From NCBI RefSeq assembly GCF_001509475.1, contig NZ_LLZG01000041.1:1-20666 (forward strand): a DNA stretch of 20,666 nucleotides, written 5' to 3'. This stretch comes from Streptomyces regalis. Lineage in GTDB: Bacteria; Actinomycetota; Actinomycetes; Streptomycetales; Streptomycetaceae. This document shows positions 1 to 6,907 of this stretch, piece after piece (position 1 is the first letter of the stretch; each line of letters opens with the position of its first letter). The position numbers and the translations under genes were made by a program. Under the pieces are notes generated by a model. It ran no database searches and had not been told where the DNA came from. It worked only from the letters and a program-made list of their open reading frames with translations.

Positions 1-55
1 GGGTGGGGGTGGGGTGGCTTCCGCTCGGGCCTGTCTTGGGTGGGTGCGGTTCCGG

Positions 56-152
56 TCACGCGGCGTGGACGTCCCGTTCCGCCACCGTGTGTGCGCATGG
101 GCGCGCAGCGGTGGTACGGCGGCGCAGGAAGCGGAGTGCCGCGCAGGCCCAG
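56..152 (-). pseudogene. Duplicated C-terminal tail fragment of the MprF-type gene
   Basis: Read on the minus strand, this fragment encodes a tail beginning FLRRRTTAARPCAH and ending VAERDVHAA plus a TGA stop. The neighbouring gene ends FLRRRTATRRPCAH and VAERDVRAA plus TGA. About 19 of 24 residues agree and several differences are synonymous. It is not in frame with the upstream gene (offset 208 is not a multiple of three) and has no start of its own, so I read it as a fragment. It may be left from a duplication, or from a deletion that merged two paralogues. Confidence 0.65.
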
Positions 153-190
153 GGAGTGCCGGGACGTGCGGTGGCCCGAGCGGCAGCCCT

Positions 191-209
191 GGGGTGGGGG
201 CGGGGTGGG
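191..209 (+). other. Four-run G-quadruplex motif
   Basis: Positions 191-209 read as four G runs of 4, 5, 4 and 3 bases separated by single T, C and T loops, which is a canonical quadruplex pattern. It lies 55 bp beyond the stop of the minus-strand MprF-type gene, on that gene's template strand. A weaker version opens the window at 1-17. Whether it folds or affects transcription end is unknown. Confidence 0.5.
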
Positions 210-263
210 CTGCCGCTCGGGCCTGTCCTGGAGGCGGCATCACACCGCCCTGGGACGGCCGTG

Positions 264-2120
264 TCACGCCGCGCGGACGTCCCGCTCCGCCACCGCGTGG
301 GCGCACGGACGCCGGGTGGCCGTGCGACGGCGCAGGAAGCGCGGCAGCGGCAGGGCCAGGTTCACGAAGCCCTCCGCCTGCATGGCGGCGAAGCCGAGGC
401 GGGGCAGGTCGCCGGAGGCCCGGTAGACGACGAAGCGGGGCTCCCAGCGGGGCTGGAACTTGGCGTTGAACTTGTACAGGGACTCGATCTGGAACCAGCG
501 GGACAGGAACACGAGCAGCCCGCGCCAGGCGCGCAGCACCGGGCCCGCGCCGATCTTCTCGCCGCGCGCCAGTGCCGAGCGGAACATGGCGAAGTTGAGG
601 GACACGCGCGCGATGCCGAACTTCGGGGCGGCCTGGAGGGCGGCCACGATCAGCAGCTCGTTCATGCCGGGGTCGGCCGAGCGGTCGCGGCGCATCAGGT
701 CCAGCGAGACCCCGTCCGTGCCCCACGGCACGAAGTGGAGGATCGCCTTGAGGTCGCCGTACGCCCCCGGCTCCTCGTCGGCCTTGTGGGCGGTGGCGAT
801 GAGACAGTCGCCGTCGGCCGGGTCGCCGACGCGGCCGAGCGCCATGGAGAAGCCGCGCTCGGTGTCGGTGCCGCGCCAGTCCTCGGCGGCGCGGCGGATG
901 CGGTCCAGCTCGGCCTCGCCGAGGTCACCAACGCGCCGTACCCGGGTCTCGTAACCGGCGCGCTCGATGCGCTTGACCATCTGTCGTACGTTGCGCATCG
1001 CGCGGCCGGCGAGCGAGAAATCCGGGACGTCCACCACCGCCTCGTCGCCCAGTTCGAGGGCGTCGAGCCCGGTCTCGCGGGTCCACACCTCGGCGCCGGT
1101 CTCGGAGCAGCCCATGACGGCGGGGGTCCAGGAGTGGGCCTTGGCCTCGTCCATGAAGCGTTCGATGGCGCCGGGCCAGGCCTCCACGTCGCCGATCGGG
1201 TCGCCGCTGGCGAGCATCACGCCGGAGACGACGCGGTACGTCACCGCTGCCTTTCCGCTGGGGGAGAAGACGACGGCCTTGTCGCGGCGCAGCGCGAAGT
1301 GGCCGAGGGAGTCGCGGCCGCCGTGCTTGACCAGCAGGGCACGCAGCCGTGCCTCGTCGTCCTCGGTGAGGCGTGCGGCGGGGTGTTCGGGGCGGAAGGC
1401 GAGGTAGATCGTGGTGACCGCGGTGATCCAGCCGAGGGCGCCCAGCGAGAAGGCGACCGTCCACGAGGTGTTGCCCTGGTAGTCGACCGGGCCCTCGAAG
1501 CCGAACAGGCCGTACAGGACGTGGGTGATGCGGTCGGCCAGGCTCGGGTCGCCGATCAGGGTGTTCGGGTGGGCGCTGACGATGACCAGCCCGAGGGCGA
1601 GGGAACCGGCGCCCATGAGGACGAGGTTGGCCAGCGCGCGCCACCTGCTGCGCGGGTCGGGCAGCGCCGCGAACTGGTCGCGGTGGCGCAGCAGGGCCGT
1701 GAGCAGCACAACGGAGATGAGGACGCCCACCAGGGAGTGGCGGTACGTGAACTGCGCGACCGCTCCGGCCGGCAGCAGGACGACGGCTGCGCGCCAGGCC
1801 CGCCGCTTGCCGCGCTTGAGGCCGTGGGCGAGCAGGAGCAGCAGCACGCCCGCGCTGAGTGACAGCGCGGCCGCGAACGGGCCCGTCGAGCCCGGCAGCA
1901 CCTCGGCGATGGCGTGCATACGGCTGTGCCGGAAGCGCGGGAAGACGCCCGCGGCGATGTCCAGCAGGCCCACCAGGGCGCAGGCCCTGCCGACGAGAAG
2001 GGGAACGGCCTCCGGGCGCGGGCCTCGCAGCAGATGCCGTACTCGGCTCGGCAGGTGCTGTACCTGACTTGATCGTTGGGGAACCCCGCCCGACATTTCC
2101 ACATCTGTCCTGACAGACAT
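264..2120 (-). CDS. MprF/LysX-type membrane protein, phosphatidylglycerol lysyltransferase domain (DUF2156)
   Basis: The 618-residue protein has about six hydrophobic segments in its first 245 residues (roughly 42-60, 82-99, 110-126, 128-144, 163-183, 220-242). A soluble GNAT-like domain of about 250-590 follows, with the MprF-type run SLGHFALRRDK and SGDPIG, then GFSMALGR and LNFAMFR. This is the layout of aminoacyl-tRNA:phosphatidylglycerol transferases, which put Lys or Ala from tRNA on membrane lipids and lower surface charge. Unlike mycobacterial LysX there is no fused lysyl-tRNA synthetase, so the amino acid donor and lipid acceptor are not predictable. The ATG at 2120 is used here; an in-frame ATG at 2096 is an alternative, and a 14-bp palindrome (2104-2117) lies between them. 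The gene is divergent from an alpha/beta-hydrolase that may act on the same lipid. Its extreme 3' end is duplicated downstream. Confidence 0.85.
   Translation of the reverse strand: MSVRTDVEMSGGVPQRSSQVQHLPSRVRHLLRGPRPEAVPLLVGRACALVGLLDIAAGVFPRFRHSRMHAIAEVLPGSTGPFAAALSLSAGVLLLLLAHGLKRGKRRAWRAAVVLLPAGAVAQFTYRHSLVGVLISVVLLTALLRHRDQFAALPDPRSRWRALANLVLMGAGSLALGLVIVSAHPNTLIGDPSLADRITHVLYGLFGFEGPVDYQGNTSWTVAFSLGALGWITAVTTIYLAFRPEHPAARLTEDDEARLRALLVKHGGRDSLGHFALRRDKAVVFSPSGKAAVTYRVVSGVMLASGDPIGDVEAWPGAIERFMDEAKAHSWTPAVMGCSETGAEVWTRETGLDALELGDEAVVDVPDFSLAGRAMRNVRQMVKRIERAGYETRVRRVGDLGEAELDRIRRAAEDWRGTDTERGFSMALGRVGDPADGDCLIATAHKADEEPGAYGDLKAILHFVPWGTDGVSLDLMRRDRSADPGMNELLIVAALQAAPKFGIARVSLNFAMFRSALARGEKIGAGPVLRAWRGLLVFLSRWFQIESLYKFNAKFQPRWEPRFVVYRASGDLPRLGFAAMQAEGFVNLALPLPRFLRRRTATRRPCAHAVAERDVRAA
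2104..2117. promoter_or_regulatory. 14-bp palindrome at the start of the MprF-type gene
   Basis: TCTGTC-CT-GACAGA is a perfect 6+2+6 inverted repeat directly beside the minus-strand ATG at 2118-2120. If translation starts at the alternative ATG (2096) the palindrome falls in the 5' leader. It could be an operator, but such short repeats also arise by chance. Confidence 0.3.
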
Positions 2121-2341
2121 CGCATCCCATTAGTTCTGCGAGAGACCTTGGATCCGGTGCCGATCGGGCATCCGGCGACATTGCGCCCTCTAGGACGGTG
2201 TCTCGAGGGGAGAGGTTCACTCAGCTCCTCAAAACCGTTTCAAAGGCCAAGGAAAGTCCGGGGCAAGCCCTTGCGAAGGTGCGGGGGAGGCAGCGCGCAG
2301 GAAGCGCGAACCGGGCGGAGAGTGCGGGCAGGTAACCATCG

Positions 2342-3460
2342 ATGGGTCTCACGAGCAACAAGGTGCTGGCGCTGGCGGTTCTGGCCGCCATAGGGCTGTT
2401 CGTCGGCACGGTGTGGCTGTGGCCACGGCTGGCCCGGCGCGGCTGGCGGAACGTGAGCGGACGCGTCGGTCTGCTGCTGTCCACACAGCTGATGCTCTTC
2501 GCGGCGGTCGGCCTCGTCACCAACCAGGCATTCGGGTTCTACGCCAGCTGGGCCGACCTGTTCGGGCAGGAGACCGACCAGGGCGTCGTCGTGGACCACA
2601 CGCCGACCGGCGGGCCGCTGGAGGTCGTCGACACGCGGCGCGTGCCCGGCGCGGCCAGTGCCCGGCCGCAGACGGGCGGGCAGATCCAGAAGATCGGCAT
2701 CGTGGGCCGTACGACGCACATCGCGACGCCCGCGTACGTCTACCTGCCGCCGGAGTATTTTCAGCCGCAATACCGCACGCGTACGTTCCCGGCGGCCGTC
2801 GTCCTCACCGGTTATCCGGGTACGGCCCAGGCGCTGGTGGACAAGCTCGACTATCCGCGTACGGCCGCGCGGCTTGCCGGGGACGGCCGTATGCAGCCGA
2901 TGATCCTGGTGATGATGCGGCCGACCGTGGCGCCGCCGCGGGACACGGAATGCGTGGACATCCCGGGCGGCCCGCAGACCGAGACGTTCTTCGCCAAAGA
3001 TCTGATCGAGGCCGTGAGCGGCCACTACCGGGTGGGCAGGAAAGCGGGCAGCTGGGGCATCATCGGTGACTCCACGGGCGGCTACTGCGCGTTGAAGCTC
3101 GCCATGCACCATCCCCGGGTGTACGCCGCCGGGGCGGGGCTTTCCGCGTACTACAAGGCGCCGATCGACCCGACGACGGGCGATCTCTTCCAGGGCGACG
3201 AGGAACTGCGCAATCGCGCGAACCTGTGGTGGTACCTCAAGCACATGCCCGCGCCGGACACTTCACTGCTCGTCAGCAGCAGCAAAGTTGGAGAATCCAA
3301 CTACAAGGGCACGCTGAAGTTCATTGAGCGCGTGAAGGCCACGAAGCTGACGCGGATCTCGTCGATCATCCTGGAAAGCGGAGGACACAACTTCAACACC
3401 TGGCGGCGGGAGATTCCGGGGACGCTGGAGTGGATGAGCGGGCGGCTGAGCAGCAGGTGA
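2342..3460 (+). CDS. Membrane-anchored alpha/beta-hydrolase (esterase D / antigen 85-like fold)
   Basis: The protein has 372 residues. Two N-terminal membrane segments (about 8-29 and 42-62) are followed by an extracellular alpha/beta-hydrolase domain from about residue 110. The nucleophile elbow is GDSTGG with Ser244, and the C-terminal histidine is probably His349 in ESGGHNF, which completes a Ser-His-Asp triad once an acid between them is assigned. Family members hydrolyse acyl or aminoacyl esters; the substrate is not predictable from sequence. The divergent MprF-type neighbour suggests a lipid substrate, as known for hydrolases paired with alanyl-phosphatidylglycerol synthases in other bacteria. 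The ATG at 2342 is followed directly by the hydrophobic segment; a weak AGG lies upstream. The 221-bp region 2121-2341 shared with the MprF-type gene has no promoter I can place with confidence. Confidence 0.85.
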   Translation: MGLTSNKVLALAVLAAIGLFVGTVWLWPRLARRGWRNVSGRVGLLLSTQLMLFAAVGLVTNQAFGFYASWADLFGQETDQGVVVDHTPTGGPLEVVDTRRVPGAASARPQTGGQIQKIGIVGRTTHIATPAYVYLPPEYFQPQYRTRTFPAAVVLTGYPGTAQALVDKLDYPRTAARLAGDGRMQPMILVMMRPTVAPPRDTECVDIPGGPQTETFFAKDLIEAVSGHYRVGRKAGSWGIIGDSTGGYCALKLAMHHPRVYAAGAGLSAYYKAPIDPTTGDLFQGDEELRNRANLWWYLKHMPAPDTSLLVSSSKVGESNYKGTLKFIERVKATKLTRISSIILESGGHNFNTWRREIPGTLEWMSGRLSSR

Positions 3461-3475
3461 CTCGACCCGTGACGT

Positions 3476-3490
3476 GGCCCTCGGGGCTTT
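3476..3490 (+). terminator. Small hairpin followed by TTT after the hydrolase gene
   Basis: GCCC-TCG-GGGC (3477-3487) can form a 4-bp stem, followed by TTT and then a T-rich stretch. It lies 16 bp after the stop codon at 3460. The stem is short, so this is only a candidate rho-independent terminator. Confidence 0.3.
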
Positions 3491-3603
3491 GTGATCTTGG
3501 TTCTTGGCCAATTCGGTGGCGTATCTGATTCCTGATGCCCTGTGAACGACTCGGGATGGCTGTGTTTTTGCGGGGCGGGGCAACAAGATTCGCCTACGCG
3601 CGG

Positions 3604-3609
3604 TAAGTT
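3604..3609 (+). promoter_or_regulatory. -10 hexamer of a predicted leaderless promoter
   Basis: TAAGTT ends 7 nt before the ATG at 3617, the distance expected if transcription begins at the start codon. No purine-rich Shine-Dalgarno lies between. I see no clear -35 element. Confidence 0.5.
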
Positions 3610-3616
3610 TCTGGCC

Positions 3617-4954
3617 ATGCCACGTGGACGTCACCGTCATTCCCCGCCCTTGCACAGGCTGCTGCCACCGTCGGCGATCGCAGGCGTCTCCGTCGTCTGT
3701 GCCCTGGCCCCCTGGGTGTTCACCGAACCCATGGTGTTGCGCGGCCTCGCCGCGGCCGCCGCGGCGACGGCGGTCGTCGGTGCGGTCGTCATGCGCCGCT
3801 GGGACACCCAGGCGGGCAAGCGCGTCGCCGACCTCACGCGCGCGCGTGCGAGCGACGAGTGGCGGTACGAGGAGCGGGTCGCCGAGCTGGAGACCGACCT
3901 CGAGGAGTCGCGCGAGCTGCGCGTGAAGCTGGAGCAGCGGCTGCGGGCCAAGCGGACGGAACTCGCGGGGCTGCGCAACGAGCACGCGGCGCTGCTGCGC
4001 CGGTACGCCACGGCGGAGACCGAGCGCGCGAGCGTCCTGGAGGAACGCCGGGTTCTGGAGATTGAGGCGGCCACGCCCGCGCGCGCGTTGCCGCCGGCGC
4101 CGGTCGACGGTGCGGCTTCCGCCGCTGCGGAGGGGGCTGTGGCTGCCCCGGCCGAGGCGGAGGACGTGGACACCGAGGACTTGGACACCGAGGGCGCGGA
4201 GGAGGCGGCTCAGACGCCGGCCATCTTCTCGCCGGAGGGTTCCCGGCTGTTCCTGCGGGCCAGCGCGGCGTTGGCGCGGTTCGACGGGGACGAGGGCCAG
4301 GGGACGCCGGACGGGGACGGTCCGGGGAAGGCCGGGGACGGCTCGGTGAACGACGGCGAGCCCTCGAAGAACGAGCCCTCGAAGAACGAGTCCCCGAAGA
4401 ACGAGCCGCCGAAGAACGATCCCCCGAAGGGCGACGGTCCCTCCGACGACGAGTCGGTGGAGGCCGGTTCGGGTGCCGTCGAGGCGGCGGTCACCGGCGG
4501 GTCCGAGACGGAACCCGCGCTGGAGGACGAGGCGCAGGGGAAGCCCGAGGCGGTCGACGGGCACGAGCGCGCGACCGCCATCCCCACGTCAGGCGCAGTC
4601 GCCGAGGCCCAGCCGGCCCTGCCTGCGGCCCGGCAGCCCGCAGGGCACTTCATCGCGCCGACCGCGGTGGCCGTCGTACCGGCGACGCCCGTACGGCGTA
4701 CGGCGATCGAAGGTGGCTTCGACTTCTTCGGCACCAAGACGGGGGAGGGGCCCTCCGCGCTCGAGTCCGTCCAGAACGAGGACCTCGCCGACGTCGTCGG
4801 GCAGGAGGCCCTCGCCCTCCACAAGGCCGAGTCCGAGGCCGGGTTCAAGCCGGCCGACGAGGAGTCCCGGGGCATCGGGCAGGTCATCGACCTGACCGCG
4901 CATGACGAGACGGAACAGATCGATGTGCAGGGGCTGCGGAGCGCGGTTTCCTGA
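3617..4954 (+). CDS. Unknown membrane protein: two N-terminal TM segments, coiled coil, low-complexity acidic tail
   Basis: I do not recognise a functional family. The 445-residue product starts with a basic stretch (MPRGRHRH), then two hydrophobic segments (about 18-36 and 41-59). A charged heptad-like coiled coil runs from about 62 to 150, rich in Glu, Arg and Leu. The rest is low-complexity Ala/Pro/Glu/Asp sequence including five tandem PKNE-like repeats (DNA 4358-4432), and ends in a more ordered stretch with GGFDFFGTK. The layout suggests a cell-envelope or scaffold protein with a long, probably disordered cytoplasmic region. A GTG at 3542 would extend the frame by 25 residues, but those residues are compositionally unlike a protein start and the ATG has a well-placed -10 element, so I chose 3617. 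It is convergent with the PH-domain gene, 42 bp away. Confidence 0.8.
   Translation: MPRGRHRHSPPLHRLLPPSAIAGVSVVCALAPWVFTEPMVLRGLAAAAAATAVVGAVVMRRWDTQAGKRVADLTRARASDEWRYEERVAELETDLEESRELRVKLEQRLRAKRTELAGLRNEHAALLRRYATAETERASVLEERRVLEIEAATPARALPPAPVDGAASAAAEGAVAAPAEAEDVDTEDLDTEGAEEAAQTPAIFSPEGSRLFLRASAALARFDGDEGQGTPDGDGPGKAGDGSVNDGEPSKNEPSKNESPKNEPPKNDPPKGDGPSDDESVEAGSGAVEAAVTGGSETEPALEDEAQGKPEAVDGHERATAIPTSGAVAEAQPALPAARQPAGHFIAPTAVAVVPATPVRRTAIEGGFDFFGTKTGEGPSALESVQNEDLADVVGQEALALHKAESEAGFKPADEESRGIGQVIDLTAHDETEQIDVQGLRSAVS
4358..4432 (+). repeat. Five 15-bp in-frame tandem repeats
   Basis: Five consecutive 15-bp units begin at 4358, 4373, 4388, 4403 and 4418. The first two are identical (GAGCCCTCGAAGAAC); the others differ by a few bases. 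They encode EPSKN, EPSKN, ESPKN, EPPKN and DPPKG, so repeat number can change without breaking the frame. Confidence 0.85.
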
Positions 4955-4996
4955 TTGCGGCCGGTGCGCGCGGGCGGGTCACGCCACGACGGCTGC

Positions 4997-6331
4997 TCAG
5001 GCCATCCACCGGTCCGGCCGCGCGTCCCTCCGCCCGGTGCGTGAGCGCTCCGCCTGCCCCCGTAGCAGCTCCGCCGCCTCCCCGGCGTCCCTCAGCCGGG
5101 CGGTCACCGTCTTGTTCGCCCCGGTGTCCACGCGTACGTCGGCCACGCCCCACACGCGCTCCCAGGGGCCCTGAGCCAGCCGTACGCTCTGGACCTTCGC
5201 GTGCGGTACGAGCGCCAGGCTCCGCTGGAAGAGGCCGGTCCGGGCGGCGAACACCGCGTCCGTGACGGCCAGGCCATATCCGCGCCACCACACCGGCACA
5301 CACCGGCCCGCCCGCCGCGGCGGACGCGACAGCGAGGCGCGCGGCGGGACGGTCACCCCGGGCAGCACGCGCGCGACGACCGATTCGGCGACCTCGCGCG
5401 GGGCGACCGGGAGCAGGACCGAGTTGGACGAGCCCGCCACGTCCAGTTCCACCCGCACCCACCCGCGCCGCCGCCACAGCAGCGGTTCGACGATCCGTAC
5501 GGTCTGGACGCGGCCGGGCGGCACCGTCTCGTGCGCCCGGTCGAGCAGGCCGTGGTCGAGACGCAGCCCGTCCGGTGACTCGCCCACCGTCCAGTCGTAC
5601 TCGGTGACGAACCGCCCCACGCTGCTCGCCCCCGCCGCGCCGAACAGCGGAACCGCGGTCGCGAGGACCGTCCATACGCTTTCCGTGGCCAGCCAGAGGA
5701 TGGTCGGTACGACGATCGCGGCGGCCAGCGTCGCCCAGGTGGCGCCGGTCAGGACGAGCGAGACGGCCAGGACGCCCGGGGGCACGCGCAGCAGTTCCTG
5801 GGACGGCGCCTCGCCGACCTCGTGCGCCGTCTCGGGCGCGAAACCGGCGGCGCGCGCGAGGAGTTCCGCGCGCAGCGCACGCGCCTCCTCCGCACCCAGG
5901 AAGGCGAGTTCGTCCTTCTTGTCCGTGCCTATGACGTCGAGTTTGAGCTTCGCGACGCCCGCCACGCGCGCGAGCAGCGGCTGGGTGACGTCGACGGCCT
6001 GGATGCGTTCCAGCCGGATGTGCGCGGTGCGCCGGAACACCAGGCCGGTGCGGATGCGCAGTTCGGTGTCGGTCACCGCGAAGTGCGTGAACCACCAGGT
6101 GAGGAAGCCGTACAGGGCGGCCGCGGGGACGAGCACGGCGACCGCGAGCAGAATCGTGGTGGTCGTCAGCCTGGTGAGCTGGCGCTGCGCCTGGTCGGGG
6201 TCGTGCACCGCCCAGCCGATGAGCACGGCGACCGGCGCCCACGCGCGCCTGAGCGGCGTCACGGGGTGCAGCCGCCGGTCGGTCACGGGCCGCTTCTCGC
6301 GTATGGCGTCGTCGACGCCGGGCGCCGTCAC
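4997..6331 (-). CDS. Large membrane protein with three bacterial PH (bPH_2, YdbT-like) domains
   Basis: The 444-residue protein resembles the YdbT family (formerly DUF304). Three related blocks occur at about 84-160, 245-322 and 352-425, each with a VTDTELRIRTGLVFRR-like strand pair followed by a (R)IQ(A/T)V...P(L/W)...(V)xV(E/D)V(A/I)G pattern. Hydrophobic segments lie at about 57-80 and 188-230. Bacterial PH-like proteins of this type are membrane-associated; in Bacillus, YdbST is linked to envelope stress and antimicrobial tolerance. The biochemical role is not established. The GTG start (6329-6331) overlaps the stop of the smaller PH gene by 4 nt (GTGA), so the two are translationally coupled and probably form one membrane complex. 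Confidence 0.85.
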   Translation of the reverse strand: MTAPGVDDAIREKRPVTDRRLHPVTPLRRAWAPVAVLIGWAVHDPDQAQRQLTRLTTTTILLAVAVLVPAAALYGFLTWWFTHFAVTDTELRIRTGLVFRRTAHIRLERIQAVDVTQPLLARVAGVAKLKLDVIGTDKKDELAFLGAEEARALRAELLARAAGFAPETAHEVGEAPSQELLRVPPGVLAVSLVLTGATWATLAAAIVVPTILWLATESVWTVLATAVPLFGAAGASSVGRFVTEYDWTVGESPDGLRLDHGLLDRAHETVPPGRVQTVRIVEPLLWRRRGWVRVELDVAGSSNSVLLPVAPREVAESVVARVLPGVTVPPRASLSRPPRRAGRCVPVWWRGYGLAVTDAVFAARTGLFQRSLALVPHAKVQSVRLAQGPWERVWGVADVRVDTGANKTVTARLRDAGEAAELLRGQAERSRTGRRDARPDRWMA

Positions 6332-6876
6332 AGCCCCGCCGATCGTGCCTCGCCCAGCTCGGTGAGCCGGTCGCGCAACCGTTCCGCCTCGGCCGGGTCG
6401 AGGCCGGGGATGGTCGCGTCGGTGGCCGCGGCGGCCGTGTGTAGCTGCACGCTGGCCAGCCCGAAGTGCCGCTCCACGGGGCCGGAGGTGACCTCGACCA
6501 GCTGCATCCGGCCGTACGGCACGACCGTCTCCTCACGCCACAGCACGCCCCGGCTGATCAGCAGGTCGTCCGCGCGCTCGGCGTAGCGCCACGAACGCCA
6601 GTTGCGGCCGATCATCACCCAGCCCCACGCCATCAGGGCAAGCGGCAACAGCGCGAAGGCGGCCCAGCCGGGCCCGGCGAGCAGCCCGAGCAGCAGGGCC
6701 AGGCCGATCGTCAGCAGCCCCAGCCACACCACCAGCAACAGCCGCCGCATCTTCAGCAGCCCCGGCGGCAGCCCGGTCCAGCCCGGCTCGGCCTCCGCCC
6801 CTTCGGCCTCCGCCCCTTGGTCCGCCACCCGCTCGTCTCCCGCCGTCCCCGTGTGCTCCGGGCTCCCCGTCTCCAT
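6328..6876 (-). CDS. Small membrane protein with one bacterial PH domain (YdbS-like)
   Basis: The 182-residue product has an acidic Ala/Glu/Gly-rich head (1-36), two hydrophobic segments (about 44-66 and 69-90) and a single bPH_2 domain (about 95-172) with the typical [21 protein letters not shown] run. This is the layout of YdbS, and the coupled downstream gene is the YdbT-like partner. The ATG at 6876 is chosen because a TACGCT hexamer ends 6 nt before it, which predicts a leaderless mRNA. An open frame continues upstream but would overlap the divergent NuoD coding region. Only 31 bp separate this start from the NuoD start. Confidence 0.85.
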   Translation of the reverse strand: METGSPEHTGTAGDERVADQGAEAEGAEAEPGWTGLPPGLLKMRRLLLVVWLGLLTIGLALLLGLLAGPGWAAFALLPLALMAWGWVMIGRNWRSWRYAERADDLLISRGVLWREETVVPYGRMQLVEVTSGPVERHFGLASVQLHTAAAATDATIPGLDPAEAERLRDRLTELGEARSAGL

Positions 6877-6882
6877 GAGGCC

Positions 6883-6892
6883 AGCGTACGTA
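6883..6892. promoter_or_regulatory. Overlapping divergent -10 elements between the PH operon and nuoD
   Basis: On the minus strand TACGCT (6888-6883) ends 6 nt before the PH-gene ATG, the leaderless arrangement. On the plus strand the palindromic TACGTA (6887-6892) could be a -10 for nuoD. The two hexamers share two bases, so polymerase could use this 10-bp site in only one direction at a time. The plus-strand use is less certain than the minus. Confidence 0.4.
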
Positions 6893-6907
6893 GGGGAGAC
6901 TGTGTCC

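Larger units (their letters stand above)
1..360. repeat. Degenerate tandem duplication of about 150 bp at the 3' end of the MprF-type gene
   Basis: Two related blocks lie at about 1-152 and 191-360. Positions 56-132 align without gaps to 264-340 (offset 208) at about 80% identity by eye. The G-rich leading parts (around 1-40 and 191-232) match with offset 192, so one indel separates the sub-blocks. The right copy contains the real 3' end of the MprF-type gene; the left copy is an extra fragment beyond its stop codon. The stretch 1-263 contains no convincing complete gene. Confidence 0.75.

Noticed and set aside
3..1862. Long plus-strand open frame of 619 codons over the MprF-type gene
   Set aside because: It is antisense to a gene with clear membrane and GNAT-like features; the product is Ala/Gly/Arg/Glu-rich shadow sequence with no domain. 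GC-rich genes often leave the opposite strand open.
2121..2341. A riboswitch in the divergent region between the MprF-type gene and the hydrolase
   Set aside because: I looked for conserved cobalamin, c-di-AMP and M-box core patterns and found none that I could defend; the AT-richer stretch is only a normal promoter region.
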